64,000 bases of DNA. Source: Vitis vinifera (lineage: Eukaryota; Streptophyta; Magnoliopsida; Vitales; Vitaceae). The stretch covers positions 9,665,001 through 9,729,000 of the forward strand of contig NC_081822.1 in the NCBI RefSeq assembly GCF_030704535.1. The letters are read 5' to 3'. This document shows positions 48,530-61,384 of the stretch, in pieces (the first letter of the stretch is position 1; every line of letters begins with the position of its first letter). Made by a program: the position numbers and the translations under genes. The notes under the pieces were generated by a model that saw nothing but the letters and a program-made list of their open reading frames with translations, searched no databases and was not told the origin of the DNA.

Positions 48530-49525
48530 AATCCTCATTTCTCTACACTTATCTTCTTGTAGTCTTTACAACTAAAACATTGAAATGAAGAGGTCAAAGT
48601 TGACCCAGCTAGTCTTGGTTTAAAGACATATAGAGTTAGGTTCAATCAATCTATGATAAGATTTGAGATTTGTATTAAAAGTAGGTTGGACTAAGAATGA
48701 TGTACAATAAACTAAAGTACTATCCATGCAAATAAAGTATAACATTATATATTATTTGGTTAGCATTCTGAAATGTAACATCATAATTATTTCTTTGTTT
48801 TGTCTAATTTATCGCCATTTCACCCCCTCATCTTCATCAAAACAAATAATATATAGTCTTTCTATTTTTAAAAATCAAATTCGATTCCCAATTATATAAG
48901 AATTTTACTATTACTTTATAATAAACTTTACTTTAGTCTTAATAACTTTGACTTGTAAATATGTTCTCCATCCTTAATTAAATATACAGATAATTTCATT
49001 CATTTTTTCTAAGATTGGAGTTAAATTTACCCATCCATACTTAACTTGAAATTTTCTTAAATATCTGTTTTTTTTTCATTTTTTTTACACGTATATCTTT
49101 TAATTTAAAATAAAAAATATTTAATAAAATTTCAAAATAATAGTTGTCAGACATATTTATGTGACATTTTCGAAGAGGTGAATGAAACTAAACTTTTCTT
49201 TAAATATAAAATCATAAAAATTTAATATATGCAAGCATGATCCGGTCTAAATATGATATATAATTTGTGTCATTTCAAAAAATCACAGAAGATCCTTTTG
49301 GCAAAGTGGCCCCCCATTTGAGTTGTATTCCGTAATTGGTCACCACATGTTATATCATTTCAAAGATTATGGAGGATCATGTTGCCAATCATTATCAGAA
49401 GAAGTACAGCTTCCTCTATAAAACTAATCAATACGATATTTAGCACATGCAAACAAATTTGGAAGGATCTGAAAGTCAAGTCTACGGGCCACCCCTTTAC
49501 GACTTGTTCGAAAAAGCACAAATCA
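48530..49525. other. spacer inside nested duplication, unit 2
   Basis: Counterpart of 20661-21655. No gene recognised. Confidence 0.6.
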
Positions 49526-49760
49526 ATGGTGGTGCCACTTGCCAGCAGTCTGTTTCAATATCTAAATGTTACCTCGGTAAGATTGCTTGACATACTTTTT
49601 GTCTCCTACTATCTCATGGAGATCCAGAGTTGGTAAGATAAGAATAGCATCCGAAGCTGCTGGTGCATGGCCAATAATCGGTCACCTCCTCTTAGGTGGG
49701 TCACAACTTCCTGGGATTTTTTATAAAATTACGGTAGATTTAAAATTAATTTTTTTAAAA
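49526..49760 (+). pseudogene. P450 N-terminal fragment C1, unit 2
   Basis: Same truncated anchor-plus-hinge fragment as 21656-21890: MVVPLASSLFQYLNVTSV, frameshift, then [20 protein letters not shown]. Followed by a truncated LTR piece. Confidence 0.8.
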
Positions 49761-50350
49761 TGCAGCATATTAATGCTTGACAGCTGACAGTTACCCTCGA
49801 TCGGAAAGACAAATCCCTCGACTGGGAAGGAAAGGCTACTGAAAAAGAGAGAGTGTTTTTTGCACCTCTCGGTCGGACATCAACAGGGAAGGGGGAACCG
49901 GTCGATCGGTACCCTAGTCAGTTGAGCCTGTTTGGACAGAACCTTGACCGGTTCACAATTTTTTACCCGAAAACCTTTTTTTTTTTTGGTCTTTTTGCTT
50001 CAAACACTTAGACAATGTCTTCAGATAAAATTATATACCAATTTTGAAACGTTTTGCCTAAGGTTCATTTCATAGATCTCGGATTTTGATGAAAATGTAA
50101 CTTTAAAGCATAAATCGAGTTTTTCAAAGATGCATGAAATAATATGTAAATCCTAAGTGCATCAATGCATTTATCTTACATATGTTTCCTATCATTAAAG
50201 GTCTTTCCAAAAGTCTTGATCTTGCATCCATTAGGTCATTTGATGAATTTCCAAATTAACACCTGAAATTTTTTATAATTTAAACCAATTAGTAACTTAA
50301 CTATGGTTTGTTATCATCAAAACATGATTAGGAGAACCCTTGGGCTAACA

Positions 50351-50779
50351 GAGACATTACGGTTATATCCACCAGGACCACTTGGAGGACTATGCCAATT
50401 TATTGAGGATTGCACCTTGGGTGGATACCATGTCTCTAAAGGCACCCGTTTAATAATGAACCTTTCGAAGATCCAAAAGGATCCAAGAATCTAGTTAGAT
50501 TCGATAGAATTCCAACCAGAGAGGTTTCTCATCAACCATAAGAATGTTGATCCTTAGGGAAAACATTTTGAATTTATACCATTTGGAGCTGGTCAAAGAG
50601 CATGTCCAGGAATAGCTTTTGCTCTTCAAATATTATATTTAACATTAGCTAGTTTCTTACATGCATTTGACTTTTCAACTCCATCAAATGAACAGGTTGA
50701 TATGCGAGAGAGCCTTGAACTTATAAATATGAAATCTATCCCACTTGAAGTTTTCATTTCTCAAATCTACCCCACTTGA
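50351..50779 (+). pseudogene. P450 exon 2 C-terminal fragment, unit 2 copy b
   Basis: ETLRLYPPGPLGGLCQFIED through FGAGQRACPG and IPLEVFIS, with an in-frame TAG after QKDPRI. It follows the LTR 3' piece at 49771-50350. The CPG of the heme loop is kept, unlike CLG in B2. Confidence 0.85.
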
Positions 50780-51781
50780 AATCCTCATTTCTCTACACTT
50801 ATCTTCTTGTAGTCTTTACAACTAAAGCATTGAAATGAAGAGGTCAAAGTTGACCTAGCTAATCTTGGTTTAAAGACATATGGAGTTAGGTTCAATCAAT
50901 CTATAATAAGATTTGGGATTTGTATTAAAAGTAGGTTGGACTAAGAATGATGTACAATAAACTAAAGTACTATCCATGCAAATAAAGTATAACATTATAT
51001 ATTATTTGGTTAGCCTTTTGGAATGTAACATCATAATTATTTCTTTGTTTTGTCTAATTTATCGCCATTTTTTCCCTTTCTCTTATTCCCTCATCTTCAT
51101 CAAAACAAATAATATGTAGTTTTTCTATTTTTAAAAATCAAATTCGATTCCCAATTATATAAGAATTTTACTATTACTTTATAATAAACTTTACTTTAGT
51201 CTTAATAACTTTGACCTGTAAATATGTTCTCCATCCTTAATTAAATATACGGATAATTTCATTCATTTTTTCTAAGATTGAAGTTAAATTTACCCATCCA
51301 TACTTAACTTGAAATTTTCTTAAATATCTATTTTTTTTCCTTTTTTTTACACATATATCTTTTAATTTAAAATAAAAAATATTTAATAAAATTTCAAAAT
51401 AATAGTTGTCAGATATATTTATGTGAAATTTTCGATGAGGTGGATGAAACTAAACTTTTCTTTAAATATAAAATCATAAAAATTTAATATATGCAAGCAT
51501 GATCCGGTCTAAATATGATATATAATTTGTGTCATTTCAAAAAATCATAGAAGATCCTTTTGGCAAAGTGGCCCCACCTTTGAGTTGTATTCTGTAATTG
51601 GTCACCACATATTATATAATTTCAACGATTATGGAGGATCATGTTGCCAATCATTATCAGAAGAAGTGCAGCTTCCTCTATAAAACTAATCATATTTAGC
51701 ACACGCAAACAAATTTGGAAGGATCTGAAAGTCAAGTCTACGGGCCACCCCTTTACGGCTTGTTCGAAAAAGCACAAATCG
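50780..51781. other. spacer, copy b of nested duplication, unit 2
   Basis: Full-length counterpart of 22909-23737, including the bases lost in unit 1. No gene. Confidence 0.6.
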
Positions 51782-52010
51782 ATGGTGGTGCCACTTGCCA
51801 GCAGTCTGTTTCAATATCTAAATGTTACCTCGGTGAGACTGCTTGACATACTTTTTGTCTCCTACTATCTCATGGAGATCCAGAGCTGGTAAGATAAGAA
51901 TAGCATCCGAAGCTGCTGGTGCATGGCCAATAACCGGTCACCTCCTCTTAGGTGGGTCACAACTTCCTGGGATTTTTTATAAAATTACGGTAGATTTAAA
52001 TTTAATTTTT
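51782..52010 (+). pseudogene. P450 N-terminal fragment C2, unit 2
   Basis: Counterpart of 23738-23965 with the same frameshift and end. The hinge reads AGAWPITGH here (I to T). Confidence 0.8.
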
Positions 52011-52026
52011 TTAAAATGCAGCATAT

Positions 52027-53220
52027 TAAAAAATATCTTTGAATAATAATAATAAAATGACAAATAATAAAAAGGAAAGAAAGTTGTCTTGTGGCTATAA
52101 GAAAGAATAATATAAAAGAGAGAGAAGAGGAGAGGCGGATAGAGAGAAGAGTAGCAGGAAAAAAAAAAAAGAGAACAGGGAGGTGCATGCTGCAAATCTT
52201 TGGGTGTTCGTATGACGAGCAAAACGAGTTATGTTTTGCGTGAAAATTAAGGTGAAAATTTTCTTTGACATGAGGAACATTCTTTCAAAGTTTGATTTTA
52301 ATTTCAATGATTGGATTTTTTGATTTGTGGTGAGGTAGTTTAATCCTATAACTTTTGTTTAATATTTTTTCTTAAAAAAATATTATGGATTTTATTACTG
52401 GGAGATAAATATGTGTTATTTGTGTTTTCTTTATGTTATTTGAAATATGATTATTGTTAGGGTGGATTATTATGATTTTTTTTTTTTTTTATGTTTGCAA
52501 TGATTTAATTGAAGAAAAATTATTGTGTTGATTGTTGGAAATTATTCAATATATTAAGAATAAATAAAATTTATATGATTATGGTTTAGACTATGTTTTG
52601 ATGATATATAAATTATTGTGATTTTTTTTGTGGTTATTTAATTGAAGAAAAATTGTTGTGATGTAATTGGAATTATTGATTATGTTTGGAGTAAATAAAA
52701 ATTATGTCCTATAAAATTATGGATGATAACATGTAAGTTTATTATATTTCATATATGGTTATATGAAAAAAAATGATGAAAGATTTTATGAAATGGAAAA
52801 AGGAAAAAAAAAGAAAAAAAAAATGATGATGAAAAGTAAAAGCCCGTAAAAGACGAATTAAGAAAGAAATGAGATTTCTAGTATGAAAACTACAAAAATT
52901 TATCTTATGAAAACTCTAAATGGGGAGTGTATTTGGTACAGATGCATATCATTAAGTGAAAACCCAAAAACAATAGTTTGTTACTTTACTGAATGTAAAC
53001 ATTTGCATCATGTTTTTATTTGGAAGAATGACATGTATTAATTACTTGAATGACGTCAATGGTATGTTTGGATATATTATTAGAGATTGAAATGATTTAT
53101 TTATTTTGTAAATTTAGAATTGTTTGATATGTTATTTATATAATTGAATAAGAAATGTGATAATTTTGATTAGTTTAATTTTATATGGTTGATTTTTTAT
53201 TTAATGACTATAATGCATTG
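52027..53220. other. intergenic region, unit 2
   Basis: Counterpart of 23966-25228 without the 61-nt duplication. GA-rich patch at about 52110-52180. No gene. Confidence 0.6.
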
Positions 53221-53908
53221 TTTTGAAAATTGGATCGGACCAACCGGTTCAATCGCCAACTGGTGATCTTTCCGGTTCCATCCTCTCCTTTAAACCGCTA
53301 GATGGTTGAACCGACCACAAACCACTATTGGCAGTTGGACCGATGAACCGCTTGGACCAGGTGGTTTTTCATGAACTGCATGGCTCAATTCCAGCCCAGT
53401 CTTCCCCCCATTTTTTCTTTCATCCAAATAGTCCAACCTTCCCCTCCTCTTTTTCATAGGGTCCAAGTGAAAGCCCAATAAGCCCAGCCTTACATCTTAA
53501 TGGTCTTTAGGCAAAACCTAAACCCATTTAAACCCCTCAATGGGTTGTACCTTTGAACCCATTAGTTACACAAATAGCTTGAATGAACTGTGTTTTACGC
53601 GCATATTCACATCCACATCCATGTGGGATTGCTGCTATTTTAAGTCTAAAGAAAAAGCAACGCCACTTAGCTACAACACAATTTGATGCAAGTCTAGAAA
53701 ATAAAAAAATCAGCATGTGTTTCAAAAAAGATTAATAATATTAAATAAAATAATATAATATTTTCTGAAATTATAAAATTAGTTAAAGTTAAATAATTAA
53801 ATTTTTACATATTCCATTTAATAAAGTTCAAAATATTAATATATTTATATTTATATTTTGATAATATCAAAGATAAAAAATAAATATTTTTAATTTTTTA
53901 ATTTATAT
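53221..53908. mobile_element. MITE-like element, right end deleted
   Basis: Left end TTTTGAAAATTGGATCGGAC is intact. A deletion of about 190 nt at 53908/53909 has removed the (TA)n and right inverted end present in unit 1 (to 26086). Confidence 0.5.
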
Positions 53909-54309
53909 AATATTATATTTTGACATATAATTGTTTTCTATTGACTTAAATTTTTTAATTCATTTGGGTGTAAAACACCTTACAAAACAATGTGAAAATG
54001 TTCACCCCTTTATTTTTATAAAATTTTTAGATACAAATATAGTTTATAAGGAACCATAAGAAAATCAAGAAGTGTTCCAAAAAGCCTTAACAAATAAAAG
54101 AAAAATAATAATAATAATTTTTAATTTATATTACCTTTTTGACATGTACTAATTTGAGTTATATGAATTTTTGTAACTTAAATTATATTTTGTTATTTTG
54201 TAAAATATTTTTGGAAATATTTTTTACTTAGATTTATGTAGATATTTGGGTTAATTTGGGATTAAATATTGATCTATTCACTGTCAAATTGGATAGGAAT
54301 AAACTTTAA
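53909..54309. other. 5' flank of gene D2
   Basis: Counterpart of 26087-26496, with a short private insertion (TTAATTTGGGA near 54252). No gene. Confidence 0.5.
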
Positions 54310-54325
54310 GGTCAACCCTTTGACC
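54310..54325 (+). promoter_or_regulatory. palindromic W-box pair upstream of gene D2
   Basis: GGTCAA-CCCT-TTGACC, identical to the site before D1 and 44 nt before the D2 ATG. Binding by WRKY factors is inference from the motif. Confidence 0.4.
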
Positions 54326-54369
54326 TGATATCACTAGTCGGATTCTGAGTTGCCTTGGGTGTGACTATA

Positions 54370-56901
54370 ATGGATTTTCTTCTCCAATGCCTAAACCCTG
54401 TCATGGTTGGAGCGTTTGCAATACTCGTCCTCTCATACCACCTGTTATTATGGAGGTCTGGAGCTGGTAAGAGCAGAATGGCACCTGAAGCTTCTGGTGC
54501 ATGGCCCATAATAGGCCACCTGCACCTGTTAGGTGGATCTAAGAATTTGCCTCACTTACTTTTTGGAACCATGGCCGACAAGTATGGACCAGTATTCAGC
54601 ATCCGGCTGGGATTAAAAAGAGCTGTGGTTGTGAGTAGTTGGGAAATGGCCAAAGAATGCTTCACCACCCATGACCTGGCTCTGGCCTCCCGTCCTGAGC
54701 TTGTGGCCGCCAAATATTTGGGATATAACTATGCCATGTTTGGTTTATCTCCTCACGGTGCATACTGGCGTGAAGTGCGTAAGATAGCCACTCTAGAGCT
54801 ACTCTCGAACCGCCGGCTAGAGTTGCTGAAGAATGTCCGAATCTCAGAGGTGGAGACATGCATGAAGGAACTATACGAGCTTTGGGCAAAGAAGAAAAGC
54901 GAAGCAGGCGTTGTTTTGGTGGACATGAAGCAATGGTTTGGGCACTTGTCTCTGAACGTGATTCTTAAGATGGTTGTTGGAAAACGATATTTCGGTTATG
55001 CAGCCGAAAGTAAAGAGAAAGAGGCCCAGCAGTTCCAGAAGGCGATTAGGGAATTCTTTCGTTTGATGGGACTCTTTGTGGTGTCGGATGCCATTCCTTT
55101 TCTTGGATGGCTTGACGTGGGTGGACATGTGAAAGCCATGAAGAAGACTGCAAAAGAATTGGACGGTATTACTCAGGAATGGTTAGAGGAACACCGACGG
55201 CGAAAAGATTCGGGTGAAGCTGATGGTGACCAGGACTTCATGGACGTGATGCTGTCCATTCTGGGTGGTAGAGACACTACTGATTATGATGCTGATACCA
55301 TCAACAAAGCTACATCCCTGGTATGCACATTATTCCTTTAGCATCTTTATATGGTAGTAAAAAATGAGACATAATTTCATGCTTTATCATCTTTAGTCCA
55401 GACTCAAGAGTACTTGGGCCTGGGTTGGAAGAACTTCTTATTTTTGCTTAGTTTCAAGTTGAAACTAATCAAAAGCAGCGATTTTTAAAAGGTAATTATA
55501 ATAGTGGTGTTATTAAAGGTCAAACATAAATAACTTTTTGCATAAATCAAAATAGAGTTTATATATATATATATATATAAAATATTTTTCTGATCTTCAT
55601 ATTAATTTTTCTAAGTCATAACTTTTTTGAACAAAATTAGTCAAACCATAGAACTCTTGAACTTACAGAAAAGGGCTTTCGATTTCTTAGAAATAGATAC
55701 ATGAAGAGTTTTGTTATATGTTTGTTTTTGTCAAAAGAGTAACATGAGCAGCTTAGACAAGCAATTAGAATGAAATACAACTGGGCTGAGAAGCTGAGTA
55801 GAACTAGAATTATGTACAACCTCTTGCTAGGATAATTGGGTTGGACTTGTAATGATAGAGTTCTCCGTTGGAGTTAGGTGGCCCAAAAAGATTGTGCTGT
55901 TTGAATAGCTGGTCCTCTAATTTAGGAAGAGGCAGCCGAATTTGCAACGCTGGGTGGCTGGGCCCATAGAAAATATTCTTGTCAGAAGATTGTGAAAGTA
56001 TGTTCCTTAGTCCGCAAGGTTTGAGGCCTCTTTGAGTGGGCTTCTAGAGTCGGTTAGACAATTGGGCCTTTCAAAGGATTTCCTAAATTTACAATTTTTT
56101 TAGCCCAACATGAATTTTTATAAAATGCTATATTTATACGTGAGTTTCATATTCAAGCTAAACATACCCATTTTGATTGGAAAAAAAGGGAAAGAACATG
56201 GGGCCTTTTTTCCACCCTTAATCTTATCACTACTTTTAATTTTATTTTATTAGTTAATGGTTTGTATTTCACAGGTTATGATTGGAGGAGGCGCTGACAC
56301 TACATCTGGTACTTTAACATGGGCAGTCTCACTTTTATTGAACAATCCACACATATTAAGAAAAGCTCAAGAAGAATTGGATGCTCATGTTGGTAAAGAA
56401 AGACTAGTAAATGAAATGGATATAAGCAAGTTGGTTTACCTTCAAGCAATTGTTAAAGAGACATTGAGGTTAAATCCAATAGCCCCACTTTCAGGACCGC
56501 GTCAATTCATCCAAGATTCTATTTTAGGTGGTTACCATATCTCAAAAGGCACTCGTCTTATATTGAACCTTACCAAGATTCAAAGAGACCCGAGAGTATG
56601 GTTGAACCCAATGGAGTTCCAACCAGATAGATTCCTCACCACCCACAAAGATGTTGATGTTAGAGGTAAACATTTTGAGTTGACACCATTTGGTGGTGGA
56701 AGAAGAATTTGCCCTGGAATAGTTTTTGCCCTTCAAGTGCTACACTTAACATTAGCCAACTTCCTGCATAGATTTCAACTTTCAACTCCATCAGATGCAC
56801 CGGTTGATATGAGCGAGGGTTTTGGATTAACAAACATCAAATCCACTCCACTTGAAGTTCTTATCTCCCCACGCTTAGCTTCTTATGATCTTTATGAGTA
56901 G
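54370..56901 (+). CDS. cytochrome P450, CYP82 family (gene D2), two exons
   Basis: Unit 2 twin of D1. Exon 1 is 54370-55320, the phase-0 intron 55321-56274 (GTATGC ... TTTCACAG), and exon 2 56275-56901 (stop TAG), giving 525 aa. Motifs are intact: anchor, hinge, W133xxxR137, I-helix GGGADTT, Exx[15 protein letters not shown]. It differs from D1 at 23 positions. These include Q110E, S122A, A125G and F126L in the B-C region (SRS1), I318V, L319M and T324A in the I-helix (SRS4), T386I after ExxR (SRS5), and A466I and I467V next to the heme Cys. It probably still makes an ER-bound monooxygenase, possibly with altered substrate preference. Position 54370 is the first in-frame ATG and gives [10 protein letters not shown], as in gene A. 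Confidence 0.93.
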
Positions 56902-56955
56902 AATTTGAGGTCGCTAAGAGACTTATTTCAAAAAACCTAGTACTATGAAATGTGA

Positions 56956-56961
56956 AATAAA
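56956..56961 (+). terminator. poly(A) signal candidate of gene D2
   Basis: AATAAA about 55 nt after the stop, as in D1. Confidence 0.4.
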
Positions 56962-57326
56962 AATAAATTTCATAGCATAAGTTTAGTATTATTTTAAAAT
57001 AGTTACTAATGTCTGTCCTTTAATATTGTCTTAGCTTGAATTTAATGAAAAATATTTTCGACACTTATTTTGTGTGGACAAGTAATGACCCAATTTCTTG
57101 TTATGTTTCTTCATTCTTCCATGAAAGAGAATTTAGAAGAAAAAGTGGCATATAGCATTACAATTGAAAAATTAATAAGCATGTACTCCATATGCATAGT
57201 AGACTTAATGAGTTTCCAAGTTGATTAATTGGTATCTCCTTTTGATAGATTTCAGCCACCTTTTTGTACATGATTAAAGTAGTAATGGAGACTAAAATTA
57301 CAACTCCCATTTCATTGTAAAAAGTT

Positions 57327-57895
57327 GGGATGTGCAAGGTGGGTCAGTTCAATTTTGGGCATTAAAATCAAATCGAATTGAACCCAAAAGAGGAAAATGA
57401 TTAGTTTGACTTGATTAACAATAATCTAAGTTGGTTTATTTTGCTTCTATTTATAACATCAATTTTTTTTTTTAATTTGAACGAAAATAATATTATTGAA
57501 GCAAGTCATCTTTGGACGGTTGAAATGATATTATTACAACTAATTTCAAATCATATTATTATAACTTAATGATGTGAATAGGTATTATTGTAACCCATGT
57601 CAATCATATCAAATAGTCCAAGTCATAGATAAAAGTTATAAAGGTGTGATTGGGAGTTCCATCCAATGTGAAAAATGTATACCCAATTAATGATGTAACC
57701 AATTGTTATACTGTATATTATTACTGTGTGTATAACTTTCAATTCAATTCAGTTTGGTTCATTAATTTTTTTAATAGGTAATTGAATTGGTATAACTTGG
57801 TTTTATATTTAAAAAACCAAATTTATTAAAAAATAAAATCTTAAAAAATTAATAGATTTGGGTCAATTTCATTGATTTTGCCAATTGTACACCCT
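57327..57895. mobile_element. MITE-like element with hAT-type ends after D2
   Basis: Counterpart of 29530-30089, with ends GGGATGTGCAAGG and TTGTACACCCT. No coding. Confidence 0.5.
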
Positions 57896-57914
57896 AAAAG
57901 AAGGGATGTCCACT

Positions 57915-58115
57915 TATCATCCATAAACTTTGTGTACTCCTAAGTTACAATTTTGCCCCATGTGATTCACATTTGTACTTATTATACTCAATTTTCCGTA
58001 CAAATGATTTATTATTTTGCAGAATTTTACTCCATGAGATTCACATTTGTACTTATTATTACCAACTTTGTCTGCTCTTAAGTTACAATTTCTCCTAATT
58101 AGATTCACATGCGTT
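57915..58115. repeat. about 65-nt tandem repeat, three units, after D2
   Basis: Counterpart of 30115-30310 with the same three-unit structure. Confidence 0.6.
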
Positions 58116-60426
58116 ACTGCCATAATTGACTTTCCACATTTATGCATGAATTATTATGTCAATAGATGCATTATCATTTTGTCAAGTTAATCTGACTTAG
58201 GTTAATCACCAAAGGCAAGGTGAATTAATTGACTCAATTTTAATAAATTTTAATTTAACTAAGTGCAAGTAATAATAATAAAACAGTTAAAAAATACATA
58301 ATTAAATAACTAAAAAGAAGAGATAACAGGTACAAACTCCGATTTATATTTTGCTCAATCCCATACTCTCCTCAAGCTCTCAAATGCAAATTGAGGGTTC
58401 CACTAGCTTTTAAGACTTCAATCAAATCTTAATCCTTTACACTTGGATTCTCAATTTCAATGATCTTTTTACACTTTAATTCAAGAAATTCCTCACTCTT
58501 GAACATACTCAAAGGTAACACTTGAACAACATTGATCTCACAAAATTTTATTTACAAATAATATAAATGAAAACTTAAATGGTTTTTCTTGGCTAGGATT
58601 TCTAAGTTAATAAGGATTTTTGCATTAAAAAGAAATAGTTAAAATCAATTGGGTTTTGTAAGATTTTGATATATATCTTAGTTTGCGAGTTTTTTGGGAT
58701 TCTATTATAATCTTATTGTTTTATCCTAAAATTGTCAAAAAAAGAAATCAGTAATTTAGTATGGCAATTTTACTCCAAAGATTATTGATTAAAAATTATT
58801 TTACTAATACCAACGTGTAAGAGTTAAAGGCATAAAATTGAAATTAAAGTAAGTTTATTATTTTGGATTTGGTTAAGTAATGACAAGATTAATAATTGAA
58901 ATTAATGTAAAAAGAAGTGTAAAAACTTTAAAAGTTTAAAATATCATTTCATTATTAATTAGTTTCCACTTGCCAACATAGACTTCTCATTCTATTCAAA
59001 CAAGTTTTTTGTACTTTTATATATATATATATATATATTTCATAAACTTAACAAAGGATACAAACAACAAAAGAAAAAAAAAATTGAGCTACTAAACCTC
59101 AATATAAATTTGGGGTGAATTATCAAGGTCTATTAAGGAGCATGGGGAAGTGTTGTATCACATATCGATGTGAAGAAGGTGTATATATATTTATAGTATA
59201 GGACCTAAGATGTGAACGTTTCTTTTAAAGTTAGGTAAACATTTCTTTCAAAATTAATGGAATCTCACTATGATTTATATACACATGCTTTCAGTGTCCA
59301 TAGAGGTTGAAATAATACGATGATTTTTAACTTATATCTTGCTTTTTATATGTGATTTAATATTGTTTTGGATTATTGATTATGACTCATGAATTATCAT
59401 GCATGGAACTAATCAAAATGATATAATTAAATTATATTAATGAATTTGAGATAGACATGACAATTATTAATTTAAAATATCTTATATGAACATAAAATTT
59501 TAAATATAGACTCATAATTTATATATATTAATATAATAAAGTTGAAAAACTACGTTTATCTCAAATTTATGCCTAGGGCCCAAATTTTGCTGAGAGCCAG
59601 CCGGATGTCATCACATGCAAGAAAGCTAGGAAACAAAGCTAAAGTTTGCTTCTTGTGTGGGAAGAGGTACTTCCGTGCTTGACTGAAAGAAAGGATTTTC
59701 TACAAGAAAAATTGTCCCCTTGTTTGTAAAGCCTCAAGTTGCGACAGCAATAACGACAAAAGTAGGCCAAAGAATTTGTCATTATTATGAGACTAGAGAG
59801 GTTTTACTGAGAAGTTTTCCGAGCGTGATATCAGCATTCGCTGTATCACAGTGATACAACAAATGGTTTGAACACAGTGATCTAGAACCCATTAGCTCAA
59901 ATTTCATTGATCTGAACACGATGATCCTCATCCGCAGACCATTTTAGGGAATGATTAATTCGAGCGATTTTTTAACTGCCTGTACGAAGAACTTTATCAA
60001 AATTGGATTCAGTGTATCTTAACCAATCTTGATCAGTATGCGACTGATGATTCTATTTGATAAAAGTAATGCGGTGGCCCAACTTTATCTTAATTTCTAT
60101 GTTGAAAGTAACCATATATTATTCTATAATTATAAATATATACTGTGGAATCAAGATAACTTTGATATGCTAAGGATCAAAAGAGGGCAGCCACTTTAGT
60201 AGTGGATTATACTAAATAAAGCTGATCGATTATTACATTGGAAAATAACATTGAACCTATCATGAAAGACAACCCTACTGGACCATGCCCCGAGTACTAA
60301 ATGCTGATAAAAAACAAGTACATGTTCCAAAGGAATTGAGTCCATATATACACATTAGTGCTCAAAGAGAAAAACTATATATCCACCGCTTAACTACAGT
60401 GATCCTTTGAGCAGAAGAAGCTAGCC
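58116..60426. other. spacer D2 to E2 and 5' flank of E2
   Basis: No gene. TATA-like boxes at 60345-60350 (TATATA) and 60376-60382 (TATATAT) lie 77 and 45 nt before the E2 ATG. The last 860 nt are nearly identical to the E1 flank. Confidence 0.55.
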
Positions 60427-61384
60427 ATGTATTTCCTTCTCCAATACCTAAACATCACCACGGTCGGAGTCTTTGCCACACTTTTCCTTTCCTACTGTCT
60501 ATTATTATGGAGGTCTAGAGCTGGTAACAAAAAAATAGCACCTGAAGCTGCTGCTGCATGGCCCATAATCGGTCACCTACACCTGTTAGCTGGTGGTTCT
60601 CATCAGCTTCCCCACATAACCTTGGGAAACATGGCCGACAAATATGGACCGGTCTTCACAATTCGGATTGGGTTGCATCGAGCTTTGGTGGTAAGTTCTT
60701 GGGAGATGGCTAAAGAATGCTCGACCGCCAATGACCAGGTTTCATCCTCGCGTCCCGAACTTTTAGCCTCAAAACATTTGGGCTACAACTACGCCATGTT
60801 TGGTTTCTCTCCATACGGTTCTTACTGGCGTGAAATGCGCAAGATAATCAGCCTAGAGCTACTCTCTAACAGCCGCTTAGAGCTGCTGAAGGACGTCCGA
60901 GCTTCAGAAGTGGTGACATCCATAAAAGAGCTATACAAGCTCTGGGCAGAGAAAAAAAATGAATCGGGCCTTGTCTCTGTGGAGATGAAGCAGTGGTTTG
61001 GAGACTTGACTCTGAACGTAATTCTTAGGATGGTGGCAGGGAAGCGTTATTTCAGTGCTTCAGATGCAAGTGAAAATAAACAGGCGCAGAGGTGCCGGAG
61101 AGTGTTCAGGGAATTCTTTCATTTGTCAGGGCTCTTTGCGGTGGCGGACGCTATTCCATTTCTTGGATGGCTCGACTGGGGGAGACATGAGAAAACCCTA
61201 AAGAAGACAGCAATAGAAATGGACAGTATTGCTCAAGAATGGTTAGAGGAGCACCGTCGGAGGAAAGACTCCGGTGATGATAATAGTACGCAAGACTTCA
61301 TGGATGTGATGCAGTCAGTTCTTGATGGCAAAAACCTTGGTGGTTACGACGCTGATACCATCAATAAAGCCACATGCATGCCTG
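60427..61384 (+). pseudogene. gene E2: CYP82 exon 1 with donor-site frameshift, exon 2 not found
   Basis: Exon 1 is open for about 318 codons: anchor (8-28), RSRAGNKKIAPEA hinge, WPIIGH, WREMR (helix C W and R kept), ending [10 protein letters not shown]. Before the donor the sequence is ACATGCATGCCTG/GTATGAG, where A and D have ACATCCCTG/GTATGC. An extra ATGC makes exon 1 end in phase 1, so a phase-0 exon 2 would be read out of frame. If unspliced, it ends at TAA 61396-61398. No exon 2 is visible before the window ends, and the intron is interrupted at 61843. Closest relative is B. Most likely a recent pseudogene. Confidence 0.75.

Larger units (their letters stand above)
47520..52026 (+). 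repeat. nested 2.25-kb tandem duplication, unit 2
   Basis: Copy a 47520-49770 and copy b 49771-52026 have equal length (about 2.25 kb each). Both keep the full spacer, so the 174-nt loss in unit 1 copy b is private to unit 1. Same GCAGCATATTAATGC joint as in unit 1. Confidence 0.88.
34189..60559 (+). repeat. segmental tandem duplication, unit 2
   Basis: Collinear with 2401-32730 minus the Copia insertion. It begins at 34189 right after hAT debris. The last base with a unit 1 partner is about 60559, where E1 is truncated; the unit 2 sequence itself continues into a fuller gene E. Sequence is nearly identical over coding and non-coding DNA, with private indels in each unit. Confidence 0.93.
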
